Shown here: positions 1 through 10,049 of the stretch, in pieces | Layout: each line of letters opens with the position of its first letter | How positions within the stretch are numbered: position 1 is the first letter of the stretch | Assembly: GCF_014656135.1 (NCBI RefSeq) | Contig: NZ_BNBV01000002.1 | Location: forward strand, 62,001 to 126,000 | Origin: Streptomyces thermodiastaticus | Lineage (GTDB): Bacteria > Actinomycetota > Actinomycetes > Streptomycetales > Streptomycetaceae | Direction: 5' to 3' | Length of the DNA: 64,000 nucleotides | The notes under the pieces: generated by a model | The model's database searches: none | What the model was told of the DNA's origin: nothing | Seen by the model: the letters and a program-made list of their open reading frames with translations, nothing else | Position numbers and translations under genes: made by a program

Positions 1-926
1 AGGGGCGCGAGGACGGGGTCGGTGCGCAGCCGGTCGTCGACGGCCACAGGATCGGCGTCCAGGTCGAGCAGGCGGCGGCAGCGGGCGAGAGCGACAGGCA
101 GGTCGCGCAGGTCGCCGAGGGTGACGCGGCAGGCGATGTGGCCGGGGCGCGGGGTGAGCGCGACGATGCCGTGGCCGTGGGGCAGGCGCAGGGTACGGCG
201 GTAGGCGCCGTCCCGCCACTCCTCGACGCCGGGCACGGCCGTCGCGGCGAGGTGGCCGAAGAGGTTGTCGGGGGTGAGCGGGGTGCGGAAGGGGAGGCGG
301 AGAGTGAGGGTCTGGGGTGCCGTGGGTGAGGCGGCGGGGTGCCGTGGGGCCGGGGTGTGATGGGTGCGCAGGGCGGTCGGGGGGAGGGCGTAGACGTCGC
401 GGACGGTGTCGGTGAGAGCGCGGACGGAGGTGAAGCCGGCGGCGAAGGCGATGTCGGCCATCGGCAGGGTGGTGGTCTCGATCAGCAGCCGGGCGGTCTG
501 GGCGCGCTGGGCGCGGGCGAGGGCGAGCGGACCGGCGCCGAGTTCGGCCAGCAGTTGCCGTTCGATCTGGCGGGTGCCGCAGCCGAGACGGGCGGCCAGG
601 CCCGGCACGCCCTCACGGTCGACGACGCCGTCGGCGATCAGTCGCATGGCGCGGGCGACGAGGTCGGCGCGGTGGTTCCACTCCGGTGAGCCGGGGGTGG
701 TGTCGGGGCGGCAGCGCGTGCACGCCCGGAAGCCGGCCTGTTGGCAGGCGGCGGCGCTGGGGTGGAAGACCATGTGCTGCGGCTGGGGAAGGACCATGGG
801 GCAGCTGGGCCGGCAGTAGGTGCCTGTGGTGAGGACGGCGGTGAAGAACCAGCCGTCGAAGCGGGCGTCCTTGGACCGGACGACGCGCAGGCAGCGCTCC
901 CGGTCGGTGTGCATCCCGTGGTGCAT
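1..926 (-). CDS. Ada/AlkA-type DNA repair and regulatory protein (3' end beyond window)
   Basis: Predicted bifunctional alkylation-repair protein: an Ada-type zinc/methyl-acceptor domain, an AraC-type DNA-binding domain, then the start of an AlkA-like DNA-3-methyladenine glycosylase region. With the ATG at 926 the four cysteines of the motifs TYCRPSC and ACTRC fall at residues 38, 42, 69 and 72, the positions of the zinc/acceptor cysteines of E. coli Ada, which supports this start (a second in-frame ATG lies at 914). The HTH part (about residues 85-185) contains GCGTRQIERQL and MADIAFAAGFTSVRAL. From about residue 195 the sequence fits an AlkA N-terminal domain. The gene runs off the left edge, so the glycosylase helix-hairpin-helix and catalytic Asp cannot be checked. 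By family knowledge it removes methyl groups from phosphotriesters and excises alkylated bases, probably with autoregulation. No clear Shine-Dalgarno is visible. Confidence 0.9.
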   Translation of the reverse strand, partial: MHHGMHTDRERCLRVVRSKDARFDGWFFTAVLTTGTYCRPSCPMVLPQPQHMVFHPSAAACQQAGFRACTRCRPDTTPGSPEWNHRADLVARAMRLIADGVVDREGVPGLAARLGCGTRQIERQLLAELGAGPLALARAQRAQTARLLIETTTLPMADIAFAAGFTSVRALTDTVRDVYALPPTALRTHHTPAPRHPAASPTAPQTLTLRLPFRTPLTPDNLFGHLAATAVPGVEEWRDGAYRRTLRLPHGHGIVALTPRPGHIACRVTLGDLRDLPVALARCRRLLDLDADPVAVDDRLRTDPVLAP

Positions 927-1091
927 GCGTCCAGCATCGTCCGCCGCGGGGCTGCGCGTCCGGCGGGAATCCGACACGGACGTGGCGGATGCCGGGAGGT
1001 CGCGTATCGTGCGGGTTGCTGTGCGCCCCAGGGGGAGATTGCCTCGAGTCCCAGGGTGGATCGCCTTGAGCCCCGGGGTGAGGCTGTGCGG

Positions 1092-1634
1092 TCAGCGGGT
1101 GTCGGCGGGGCCGTCACCGGTCTCGGTGGCGTGGGCGGCGAACGCGGCGTAGGCGGGGGCGTCGAAGAGCACGAAGCGGATCTCCTCGACCCGGGTGTCG
1201 GTGGCCCGCACCGTCGATACCGCGATCCGGGCGGCGTCCGGCAGCGGCCAGCGGTAGACGCCGGTGGAGATCGCCGGGAAGGCGACGGTGCGGGCGCCCA
1301 GCTCGTCGGCGACGCGGAGGGATGCGCGGTAGCAGGAGGCGAGCAGGTGTGAGCGGTCCTCGGTGGCGGACCACACGGGTCCCACGGTGTGGATCACCCA
1401 GCGGGCGTCCAGGTCGCCCGCCGTGGTGGCGACGGCCTGCCCGGTGGGCAGTCCCTTGCCGTACCGGGAGGCGCGCAGGGCGCGGCACTCCTCCAGGATC
1501 GCGGGTCCGCCGCGGCGGTGGATGGCGCCGTCCACTCCCCCGCCGCCGAGCAGCGAGGAGTTTGCGGCGTTGACGATCGCGTCGGCGCGCTGCCGGGTGA
1601 TGTCGCCCTGGACGAGTCGGATGATCGCGGTCAT
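1092..1634 (-). CDS. Macro-domain protein (O-acetyl-ADP-ribose deacetylase type)
   Basis: A 180-residue single-domain protein of the MacroD/YmdB type. Visible hallmarks are [22 protein letters not shown] near the N-terminus (the ADP-ribose-binding loop, broken here only by family description), the GxG-rich [10 protein letters not shown] segment, and [14 protein letters not shown] near residue 130, which is the second substrate-binding loop. Proteins of this family hydrolyse O-acetyl-ADP-ribose or remove mono-ADP-ribose from proteins or nucleic acids. The ATG at 1634 overlaps the stop of the upstream FAD oxidoreductase as ATGA, so the two are probably translationally coupled, although no functional link is obvious. 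The length is normal for the family. The in vivo target is unknown. Confidence 0.93.
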   Translation of the reverse strand: MTAIIRLVQGDITRQRADAIVNAANSSLLGGGGVDGAIHRRGGPAILEECRALRASRYGKGLPTGQAVATTAGDLDARWVIHTVGPVWSATEDRSHLLASCYRASLRVADELGARTVAFPAISTGVYRWPLPDAARIAVSTVRATDTRVEEIRFVLFDAPAYAAFAAHATETGDGPADTR

Positions 1635-3040
1635 GTCCGGCGGAGCCTCCTCCAGACGGCCTTCGCGGCGTTGTGCCCGGACATGCCGTGCACGCCGGGT
1701 CCGGGTGGGGTGGCGGACGAGCAGAGGAAGACGGCGGGGTGCGGGGTGCGGTACGGGAACAGCGACAGCCGGGGCCGCAGCAGGGCCTGGAGGCCGCTGA
1801 CCGCGCCGGTGGCGATGTCGCCGCCGACGTAGTTGGCGTTGCGGGCGGCGAGCTGGGCCGGGCCTGCGGTGGCGCGGGCCAGGACCCGGTCGCGGAAACC
1901 GGGGGCGTAGCGCTCCAGTTGGCGTTCGATGGCCTCGGTGAGGTCGCCGTCCCAGCCGTGGGGGACGTGGCCGTAGACCCAGAAGACGTGCTTGCCCGCA
2001 GGGGCGCGGGTGGGGTCGACGACGCTGGGCTGGACGGTGATGAGGAAGGGCCGGTCCGGGGCGCGGCCCTCGCGGGAGGCGGCCCGCAGGGCGGCGCCGA
2101 TCTCGTGGCTGTCGGCGCCGATCTGCACGGTGCCGGCGCGGCGCGGTTCCTCGGCTGTCCAGGGGACCGGTCCGTCCAGCGCGTAGTCGATCTTGAAGAC
2201 GCCGGGGCCGTACCGGTAGCCGTCGTAGTGGCGGCCGAGGCCGGCGATGCGGGCGAGCGCGGTGGGCGAGGTGTCGAAGACGTACGCCCGGGCGGGCGGC
2301 AGGTCGTCGAGGCGTTTGACCTCGAAGTCGGTGTGCACGGCGCCGCCGAGGTCCTTCAGGTGGGCGGCGAGCGCGTCGGACAGGGCCTGGGAGCCGCCGC
2401 GGGCCAGGGGCCAGCCGCGGGCGTGTGCGGCCAGCGCGAAGACCAGGCCGACGGCGCCGGTGGCGAAGCCGCCCAGCGGCGCCATCACATGGGCGACGAG
2501 GCCGGCGAAGAGGGTCCGGGCCCGTTCCCCGGTGAAGCGGCGCATCAGCCAGGTGGACGGGGGCAGGCCCGTCAGGCCGAACCGGGCGAGGGTGACCGGG
2601 TCGCGGGGCAGCGCGGTCAGCGGCAGCGACATGAAGTCCCGCACCAGCGTGTCCCAGCGGGGCAGGAACGGCTCGACCAGCCTGCGGTAGGCGCCGGCGT
2701 CGCGCGGCCCGAAGGACGCGGCGGTCTCGGCCACGGACCGGGCCAGCACGGCCGCGGTGCCGTCCGGGAAGGGGTGCGCCATGGGCAGCTCGGGGTGCAG
2801 CCACTGAAGCCCGTAGCGGTCCAGGGGCAGGGCACGGAACGCGGGCGAGCTGACCGCGAGCGGGTGGGCCGCCGAGCACGGGTCGTGGCGGAAGCCGGGC
2901 AGGGTCAGCTCCTCGGTGCGGGCCCCGCCGCCGACCGTGCCGCGTGCCTCGAACAGGGCCACGGTGAAGCCGCGGCGGGCCAGTTCCACGGCGGCGGTCA
3001 GCCCGTTCGGCCCCGCCCCCACCACGACCGCATCGAGCAT
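1631..3040 (-). CDS. FAD-dependent oxidoreductase (phytoene desaturase/amine-oxidase-like)
   Basis: A 469-residue flavoprotein of the NAD(P)/FAD-dependent oxidoreductase group related to CrtI-type desaturases and retinol saturases. The N-terminus carries the dinucleotide-binding motif [20 protein letters not shown] followed by an acidic strand end ([14 protein letters not shown]). The C-terminal FAD signature [16 protein letters not shown] is present. The start at 3040 (MLDAVVVG) is preferred over an upstream ATG at 3136 because the Rossmann strand begins there, an AAGGGGG stretch precedes it, and the longer version would run through the 23-bp tandem repeats. No carotenoid genes are nearby, so the substrate is unknown. 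The macro-domain gene follows with an ATGA overlap. Confidence 0.9.
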   Translation of the reverse strand: MLDAVVVGAGPNGLTAAVELARRGFTVALFEARGTVGGGARTEELTLPGFRHDPCSAAHPLAVSSPAFRALPLDRYGLQWLHPELPMAHPFPDGTAAVLARSVAETAASFGPRDAGAYRRLVEPFLPRWDTLVRDFMSLPLTALPRDPVTLARFGLTGLPPSTWLMRRFTGERARTLFAGLVAHVMAPLGGFATGAVGLVFALAAHARGWPLARGGSQALSDALAAHLKDLGGAVHTDFEVKRLDDLPPARAYVFDTSPTALARIAGLGRHYDGYRYGPGVFKIDYALDGPVPWTAEEPRRAGTVQIGADSHEIGAALRAASREGRAPDRPFLITVQPSVVDPTRAPAGKHVFWVYGHVPHGWDGDLTEAIERQLERYAPGFRDRVLARATAGPAQLAARNANYVGGDIATGAVSGLQALLRPRLSLFPYRTPHPAVFLCSSATPPGPGVHGMSGHNAAKAVWRRLRRT

Positions 3041-3119
3041 CGACGGCACCTGCGGCCCCCTTCTCAGCCGATGGTCACTCGGGGTCAGGATATGCCGCGG
3101 CGGCCGCCGCCCGGCGGGC

Positions 3120-3229
3120 GAGCGCTCACTGTCCAACCGGACGAGCGCTCACCGTCCGACCGGACGAGCACTCACCGTCCGGCCCGACGAAAGCTCACCG
3201 TCCGGCCGAGCGAGCGCTCACCGTCCGAC
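3120..3229. repeat. Five tandem copies of a 23-bp repeat
   Basis: The core GAGCGCTCACCGTCC (with small variants) recurs at 3120, 3143, 3166, 3189 and 3212, an exact 23-bp period. Each unit contains the palindrome GAGCGCTC flanked by GGAC/GTCC. The array lies between the FAD oxidoreductase start and the end of the gamma-glutamyltransferase-family gene. The stop codon of the latter (TCA on the plus strand, 3218-3220) is inside the last unit. Confidence 0.9.
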
Positions 3230-5044
3230 GGCGTAGCCCTGCATGCCGCGCGGGTTGGCGGCGGCCGACAGCACGCCGGTGCGCGGGTCCCGGGCGACCG
3301 CGCACAGCCGGCCCTCCGACCACGGTTCGCCGACGGTGACGTCGTGGCCGCGACGGCGCAGCTCGGCGACGACGGCCGGGGCGAAGCGGGACTCGACGGT
3401 GATGCTGCCCGGACGCATGCCGCGCGGGTAGAACGACCCGGGGAAGGCGTCGTTGTGCCAGTTGGGGGCGTCGATGGCGCCTTGCAGGTCGAGGCCGCCG
3501 CGGACGGTCTCGCGCAGGGCGACGGCGAGGAAGAAGTGCACCTGCCACTGGTCCTGCTGGTCGCCGCCGGGGGTGCCGAAGGCCATCACGGGCACGCCGT
3601 CGCGCAGGGCGATCGACGGGGTGAGGGTGGTGCGCGGGCGGCGGCCGGGGGTGAGCGCGTTGGGCAGGCCCTCCTCCAGCCAGGTCATCTGCAGCCGGGT
3701 GCCCAGCGGGAACCCCAGTTCGGGCACGACCGGGTTGGACTGCAGCCAGCCGCCGCTGGGCGTGGCGGCGATCATGTTGCCCCAGCGGTCGACGACGTCG
3801 ATGTGGCAGGTGTCGCCGCGGGTGGCGCCGTCCGCGCCGACCTCGGGCTCGCCCGGCACCGGGGAGGCCGGGGACTTGGCGACGGTGGGCTCGCCGACGC
3901 CCAGGGCGTCGTAGGCGCCCGGGTCGGCGGCGGTGCGGTAGGCATGAGCGCTCAGCCGCGGGCTGCGTCCGCCGGGACTGCCGGGCCGCAGATCGTAGGA
4001 GGCCTTGTCCCCGATGAGGGTGCGCCGCTCGGCGTTGTACTGCTGGGACAGCAGCTCGGCCAGCGGCACCTCGGCGGCGTCTCCGTACCAGGCCTCACGG
4101 TCGGCCATGGCGAGTTTGCAGCCCTCGACGAGCAGGTGGACGTAGTCGGCGGAGCCGTACGGCGGCAGCTCGGGCGGCAGCAGGGCGAGCTGCTGCAGGA
4201 ACACCGGGCCCTGGCTCCAGGGGCCGGCCTTGCACACGGTCCAGCCGTTCCAGTCGTAGGTCACCGGTGTCTCGTAGGTGGCAGACCAGCCGGCGAGGTC
4301 GTCGGCGGTGAGCGTGCCGGTGTGGTGCTCGCCGCTGGTGTCCAGGGTGGGCCGCTGCGCCTGCCGGACGAGGGCCTCGGCGATGAAGCCGCGGCGCCAC
4401 ACCTCGCGGGCCGCCTCGATACGTGCCTGGCGGTCACCGGCGCCCGCGGTCTCGGCGAGCAGCCGCTTCCAGGTGGCGGCCAGCTGCGGGTTGCGGAACA
4501 GCTCGCCGGGGCGCGGCGGCCGGCCGCCGGGCAGGTAGATCTCGGCGGAGGAGGTCCATTCGGTCGCGAACAGCTCCCTGACCGTCTCGACGGTCATTCC
4601 GACCCGCTCCACGGGCGCGTGCCCGTGCTCGGCGTAGCCGATGGCGTACTTCAGCACGTCGGCGAGGTCCTTGGTGCCGTGGTCGCGCAGCAGGAGCATC
4701 CAGGCGTCGAAGGCGCCGGGGACGGCGGCGGCGAGCGGCCCGGTGCCCGGGACCAGGTCCAGTCCGAGCCCCCGGTAGTGCGCGACGCTCGCGCCGGCGG
4801 GGGCCACACCCTGCCCGCACAGCACCCGCACCTCGCCGCCGGCCGGGGCGAGCAGGATGGGCACCTCGCCGGCGGGGCCGTTCAGATGGGGTTCGACGAC
4901 GTGCAGCACGAAGGCGCCGGCCACGGCCGCGTCGTAGGCGTTGCCGCCGTCCTCGAGCACGGCCATCGCCGCCTGCGAGGCCAGCCAGTGGGTGGAGGAG
5001 ACCATGCCGAAGGTGCCCTGCAGGGTCGGACGGGTGGTGAACAT
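3218..5044 (-). CDS. Gamma-glutamyltransferase family protein (cytoplasmic type)
   Basis: A 608-residue Ntn-hydrolase of the gamma-glutamyltranspeptidase family. Such proteins are made as a proenzyme that self-cleaves before a catalytic threonine, then transfers or hydrolyses gamma-glutamyl groups. The expected nucleophile is the Thr of GDTCHIDVVDRWGN (about residue 410), followed by GTPGGDQQDQWQ near residue 500, which resembles the family's glycine-rich substrate loop. Conserved N-terminal features are HWLASQAAMAVLEDGGNAYDA. No signal peptide is visible, in contrast to the second family member at 20607-22430. The start at 5044 has a good ribosome-binding site (GAGGTGA, 8 nt upstream). The last codons lie in the 23-bp tandem array. 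It may act on gamma-glutamyl compounds other than glutathione. The substrate is not predictable. Confidence 0.9.
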   Translation of the reverse strand: MFTTRPTLQGTFGMVSSTHWLASQAAMAVLEDGGNAYDAAVAGAFVLHVVEPHLNGPAGEVPILLAPAGGEVRVLCGQGVAPAGASVAHYRGLGLDLVPGTGPLAAAVPGAFDAWMLLLRDHGTKDLADVLKYAIGYAEHGHAPVERVGMTVETVRELFATEWTSSAEIYLPGGRPPRPGELFRNPQLAATWKRLLAETAGAGDRQARIEAAREVWRRGFIAEALVRQAQRPTLDTSGEHHTGTLTADDLAGWSATYETPVTYDWNGWTVCKAGPWSQGPVFLQQLALLPPELPPYGSADYVHLLVEGCKLAMADREAWYGDAAEVPLAELLSQQYNAERRTLIGDKASYDLRPGSPGGRSPRLSAHAYRTAADPGAYDALGVGEPTVAKSPASPVPGEPEVGADGATRGDTCHIDVVDRWGNMIAATPSGGWLQSNPVVPELGFPLGTRLQMTWLEEGLPNALTPGRRPRTTLTPSIALRDGVPVMAFGTPGGDQQDQWQVHFFLAVALRETVRGGLDLQGAIDAPNWHNDAFPGSFYPRGMRPGSITVESRFAPAVVAELRRRGHDVTVGEPWSEGRLCAVARDPRTGVLSAAANPRGMQGYAVGR

Positions 5045-5414
5045 ACCGCTTTCACCTCGCTGTTCGTGCACGCCGGGGGCGCGCATCGGCCGGGTGGCGG
5101 GCAGGCGCGGCCGCGCCGTGTGGCTGACTGCCCGTCGTCCGCGGGCAGTCGGAGCGGTGCGTGCTTCCCGCCCCCTTCCTGTGGTCTCCCGCTCGCTGAC
5201 CGGCTGCGGGTCCGGTGCCCCTTCCGGCGAGCAGGCTACCGGCCCGCGGGGACGGTCCGAAGAGCGCGAAGCGCGCTCGGCGGGGCCGCCGGACCGCAGC
5301 CGTGGGGGCTTGGGTGTGTTTCGTACGGATCGGCCTCGACCGGGTTTCGATGCCGGCCGGGTCAGGTGCGCCGGAACCCCGGCGGGGTCCGAAGGACCGG
5401 CCTAGCATGCGGAC
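5045..5414. other. Divergent intergenic region with a 9-bp inverted repeat
   Basis: This 370-bp stretch separates the divergent GGT-family and alpha/beta-hydrolase genes and presumably carries both promoters. The clearest structure is the inverted repeat GACTGCCCG/CGGGCAGTC at 5126-5134 and 5142-5150 with a 7-nt loop, about 80 bp upstream of the GGT-family start. It could be an operator or a leader hairpin. No convincing gene is visible here. Confidence 0.45.
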
Positions 5415-6425
5415 ATGAACGGCCATCGGATCCAAGAGCCGGAGCGTCTCGGCCGGACGGTGCTGCCCGGCGGGCGGGCGCTGGGGTGGGCGGAGTGGGG
5501 TCCCGAGGACGGGGTGCCGGTGCTGCTGTGCCCGGGCGCGGCGACGAGCCGGCGGCTCGGGCTGGGTGTGCGGACGCCCGGCCGGGCCGGCGGGCGGGCG
5601 GACGATCCGGTCGCCGGGCTCGGCGTCCGGCTGATCTGCCTGGACCGCCCGGGGCTGGGGGTGTCCGATCCCGCGCCCGAGGGGACGCTGAGCGGCTTCG
5701 CGGAGGACGTGCGGCATCTGGTGGCCGAGCGCGGGCTGCACGATCCGGCGGTGATCGGGTTCTCGCAGGGTGCGCCGTTCGCGCTGGCCTGTGCGTGGGC
5801 GGGGGTGGTGCGGGCGGCCGCCGTGGTGTCCGGCAGCGACGAGCTGGCCCACCCGGGCCTCGCGGGAAAGCTCGCTCCTGACGTGCGGGCCATGGTCGAG
5901 GCGGTGGCGGCCGACCCGCGCGGCGCCGAGGCGGACGTCGCGGACAGGGCCGGTCCGGACGTGCTGTGCGATCTGGTGGTGCGGCTGAGCGGGGAGACGG
6001 ACCGCCGGTTCTACACCGCGCCGGGGTTCGCGCGGCCGTTCCGCCGGGCGGTGCGGGAGGGGTTCGCCCAGGGGCCGGGCGGCTACGCGCACGAGGTCGT
6101 GCTGACGATGAGCCGCTGGCCGTTCGATCCTGCGCAGATCACGGTGCCGGTGGATCTGTGGTACGGCGCGCGGGACACCAGTCCCGTGCACTCCCCCGAT
6201 CTCGGCGCGTCGCTGGCCCGGCGGATCGGCACGGCCCGCCGGCATGTGGTGTCCGACGCGGGCGGGGCACTGCTGTGGACGCACGCCCGGGCCGTCCTCA
6301 CCGCGCTGCTGGAACGCCACGGGCACGCTCTCGCCGGCGGGCGAGCCCCCGGTCCCCGCGCGCCGCGTGCACGGGGTCACAGCCGGACCGGAAACAGCAC
6401 GGATCGGGGCAGTGTTGGTCCATAG
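5415..6425 (+). CDS. Alpha/beta hydrolase
   Basis: A 336-residue alpha/beta-hydrolase fold protein. The nucleophile elbow is GFSQGAPFAL (Ser near residue 116), preceded by the oxyanion region VLLCPGAATSRR and the strand LICLDRPGLGVSDP. A late acidic residue (LWYGARDTSPVHS) and a C-terminal segment are in the right place for the Asp of the triad, although the usual His is not obvious because the final strand reads HARAVLTALLERHG. The last 30 or so residues are Arg/Pro-rich and probably disordered. It is likely a soluble esterase or related hydrolase with unknown substrate. The lipoate-ligase-like gene follows 24 bp downstream, so co-transcription is plausible. Confidence 0.85.
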   Translation: MNGHRIQEPERLGRTVLPGGRALGWAEWGPEDGVPVLLCPGAATSRRLGLGVRTPGRAGGRADDPVAGLGVRLICLDRPGLGVSDPAPEGTLSGFAEDVRHLVAERGLHDPAVIGFSQGAPFALACAWAGVVRAAAVVSGSDELAHPGLAGKLAPDVRAMVEAVAADPRGAEADVADRAGPDVLCDLVVRLSGETDRRFYTAPGFARPFRRAVREGFAQGPGGYAHEVVLTMSRWPFDPAQITVPVDLWYGARDTSPVHSPDLGASLARRIGTARRHVVSDAGGALLWTHARAVLTALLERHGHALAGGRAPGPRAPRARGHSRTGNSTDRGSVGP

Positions 6426-6449
6426 CGGAGCAACGAAAGGCCCACAACA

Positions 6450-7514
6450 GTGCACGGTGAGTACAAGGTGCCCGGCGGCAAGCTGGTCGTCGTGGACGCG
6501 GAGGTGGAGGACGGCGTGCTGCGGCACGTCCGGGTGGCCGGGGACTTCTTCCTGGAGCCGGACGAGGCGCTGGACGCGCTGAACGGCGCGCTGGAGGGCG
6601 CCCCGGCGGACACCGACGCCGCGGGGCTGGCCGCGCGGATCGACGCCGCGCTCCCGCCGGGCGCGGTGATGTACGGGCTGACCTCGCAGGGTGTGGCCAC
6701 GGCGGTGCGGCGTGCGCTGGCTCAGGCCACCGACTGGACGGACTACGACTGGCAGCTGATCCACGAGGCTCCGCAGCCGCCCGCGCTGCACATGGCGCTG
6801 GACGAGGTGCTGACCGCGGAGGTGGCGGCCGGCCGGCGGCCGCCGACGCTGCGGGTGTGGGAGTGGGCCGCGCCCGCCGTGGTCATCGGCAGTTTCCAGT
6901 CGCTGCGCAACGAGGTGGACCTGCGGGCCGCCGCCCGGCACGGCATCACCGTGGTCCGACGCATCTCCGGCGGCGGCGCCATGTTCGTCGAGGCCGGGAA
7001 CACCATCACCTACTCGCTGTCCGTGCCCGCGCCGCTGGTGACCGGTCTGTCGTTCGCCGACTCCTACCGCTACCTGGACGACTGGGTGCTGTCCGCGCTG
7101 GGCGACATGGGCATCACAGCCTGGTACCAGCCGCTGAACGACATCGCCACCGAAGCCGGCAAGATCGCCGGTGCGGCGCAGAAGCGCATGGTCGGCACGG
7201 ACGGCGGTCCGGGTGCGGTCCTGCACCATGTGACGATGTCCTACGACATCGACGCCGACAAGATGCTCGACGTGCTGCGCATCGGGCGGGAGAAGATGTC
7301 CGACAAGGGCACGCGGTCCGCCCGGAAGCGCGTGGACCCGCTGCGGCGCCAGACCGGCCTGCCGCGCGAGCGCGTGATCGAGAACATGATCGAGTCGTTC
7401 CGTGCCCGGTACGGCCTGACCGCCGGCGGGATCACGCCGCAGGAGCTGGCCCGGGCCGAGGAGCTGGCGGCCACCAAGTACAGCAGCGAGGAGTGGACGG
7501 CGCGCGTGCCGTGA
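6450..7514 (+). CDS. Lipoate--protein ligase family protein
   Basis: A 354-residue protein of the LplA/BPL family. The N-terminal 85 residues (starting GEYKVPGGKLVVVDAEVEDG) resemble the small accessory domain that in LplA is usually C-terminal. The catalytic domain follows with the signature VVRRISGGGAMFVEAGN (lipoyl-AMP-binding RRxSGGGA) and IAGAAQKR containing the conserved lysine (KIAGAAQ). The enzyme would attach lipoate or a related carboxylate to lipoyl domains. Fold permutation or accessory-domain placement at the N-terminus is known in some actinobacterial members. The GTG start at 6450 has a weak GAAAGG site about 10 nt upstream. An alternative role is an octanoyl- or amidotransferase of the same superfamily. 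Confidence 0.9.
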   Translation: MHGEYKVPGGKLVVVDAEVEDGVLRHVRVAGDFFLEPDEALDALNGALEGAPADTDAAGLAARIDAALPPGAVMYGLTSQGVATAVRRALAQATDWTDYDWQLIHEAPQPPALHMALDEVLTAEVAAGRRPPTLRVWEWAAPAVVIGSFQSLRNEVDLRAAARHGITVVRRISGGGAMFVEAGNTITYSLSVPAPLVTGLSFADSYRYLDDWVLSALGDMGITAWYQPLNDIATEAGKIAGAAQKRMVGTDGGPGAVLHHVTMSYDIDADKMLDVLRIGREKMSDKGTRSARKRVDPLRRQTGLPRERVIENMIESFRARYGLTAGGITPQELARAEELAATKYSSEEWTARVP

Positions 7515-7699
7515 CCGGCGGTGCGGCGCACGGACATCCGGGACGGTCGGCCGGGACAGGCGCGGAGGCGACACAAGCGGACGGACGGGGCAGCCGGGTA
7601 CGGTTCGCCGCGACACCGCGCCGGTGGACGGGGGGTGGGCTCTTTCGCCGCACAGATACTCGTGTGACACTGTCGTCCCGTCCGCAGCGCGCGGACGCC

Positions 7700-7721
7700 A
7701 GGCCGTGTCCGGACACGGCCT
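7700..7721. promoter_or_regulatory. Perfect 22-bp palindrome upstream of a lipoprotein gene
   Basis: The half-site AGGCCGTGTCC (7700-7710) is followed with no gap by its exact reverse complement (7711-7721). A zero-loop palindrome of this size is more like a dimeric repressor site than a terminator. It lies 36-57 bp upstream of the GTG start at 7757, a normal operator distance. Its centre TGTCCGGACA matches the palindrome near the GntR gene at 61239 and 62209. Confidence 0.6.
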
Positions 7722-7756
7722 AGGACCTTGTCCGTCCCCCACACGAGAAGTACGCC

Positions 7757-8458
7757 GTGCGTGATCTTCCCTTGCCGCTCGCGCTGACCGCGCGGCTCAG
7801 CCCGGTCCTCGTCATCGCCTGTGCGGGCTGGGCGCTCACGTCCGGACCGTTCGCCGCGCCCTCCGCGGAGCACCATGCCGCCGGGCAGCGGGCCGGGCAC
7901 ACGGACACCGGATCGTCCTCCGGGGCCGCGCCGTCCCCGTCGTCCGCCCCGTCGGCGACCGCCCAGCCGACGACGTACACCTCCGCCCCGGCACCGTGCA
8001 CGGCGATCCCGGAGAAGACGATCACCTCGCTGGTGCCGAAGGCGAAGACGGCGGGCAAGGAGATCCCGTCGACCGACAGCGAGCTGCGCCGCACCTGTTC
8101 CTGGAACGCGCTCGACGGCTACGACTACCGCTGGCTCGACGTGTCGTTCGAGATCATGCGGTCCGAGGAGGCGGCGCGAACCTCGTACCAGCAGCGCACC
8201 GAGGAGAAGGACGGCGGAGGCGCGGTGCCCGGGCTCGGTGACGCCGCGTACTCCCATGTCGGGCTGAGCACCGAGGACAAGCAGCAGTCCCGGGAGGGCA
8301 TGGTCCTGGTGCGGGTCGCCAACGCGCTGGTGGTCGTCAACTACAGCGGCAGCGACTTCGATTCGGGCAAGGCCCCCGCAACCGACGAGATCAACAAGGG
8401 TGCCATCCAGGCCGCGCGGGCCGCGGTGAGCACGCTGGAGGGCAGCCGGCCGAGCTGA
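7757..8458 (+). CDS. Secreted DUF3558-like lipoprotein
   Basis: A 233-residue exported protein. An N-terminal hydrophobic stretch ends in VLVIAC, a plausible lipobox with Cys22. A Ser/Pro/Ala/Thr-rich linker follows (about residues 45-80), then a compact domain with two cysteines (APCTAIPEK and RRTCSWNA), the pattern of the actinobacterial DUF3558 lipoproteins. The function of that family is not known. Related proteins are found on the cell surface of mycobacteria and streptomycetes. The GTG at 7757 was chosen because the signal sequence begins there. A perfect palindrome at 7700-7721 is a likely operator. Confidence 0.8.
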   Translation: MRDLPLPLALTARLSPVLVIACAGWALTSGPFAAPSAEHHAAGQRAGHTDTGSSSGAAPSPSSAPSATAQPTTYTSAPAPCTAIPEKTITSLVPKAKTAGKEIPSTDSELRRTCSWNALDGYDYRWLDVSFEIMRSEEAARTSYQQRTEEKDGGGAVPGLGDAAYSHVGLSTEDKQQSREGMVLVRVANALVVVNYSGSDFDSGKAPATDEINKGAIQAARAAVSTLEGSRPS

Positions 8459-8467
8459 CCGGCTGCC
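8441..8467. terminator. Hairpin spanning the lipoprotein stop codon
   Basis: GGCAGCCGG (8441-8449) pairs with CCGGCTGCC (8459-8467) across a 9-nt loop that holds the TGA. It lies between convergent genes only 30 bp apart and could serve as a bidirectional terminator. There is no T tract, as is usual in this GC range. Confidence 0.5.
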
Positions 8468-8488
8468 CCCGGGCGGGCCGTCGGCATG

Positions 8489-10024
<1,536 letters not shown>

Positions 10025-10049
10025 GGGCAGCCCAATCGGATGGCGCCGG

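Noticed and set aside
3120..3229. 23-bp tandem array considered as a CRISPR array or plasmid iterons
   Set aside because: Units are directly adjacent without unique spacers, and no replication gene is nearby.
1673..5881. Very long open frame on the plus strand opposite the FAD oxidoreductase and GGT-family genes
   Set aside because: It is Gly/Arg/Val-rich without any domain, and the opposite strand has two clear enzymes. Long antisense frames are expected at this GC content.
5052..7742. 896-codon minus-strand frame opposite the hydrolase and lipoate-ligase genes
   Set aside because: No recognisable motif; the plus strand encodes GFSQG and RRISGGGA signatures.
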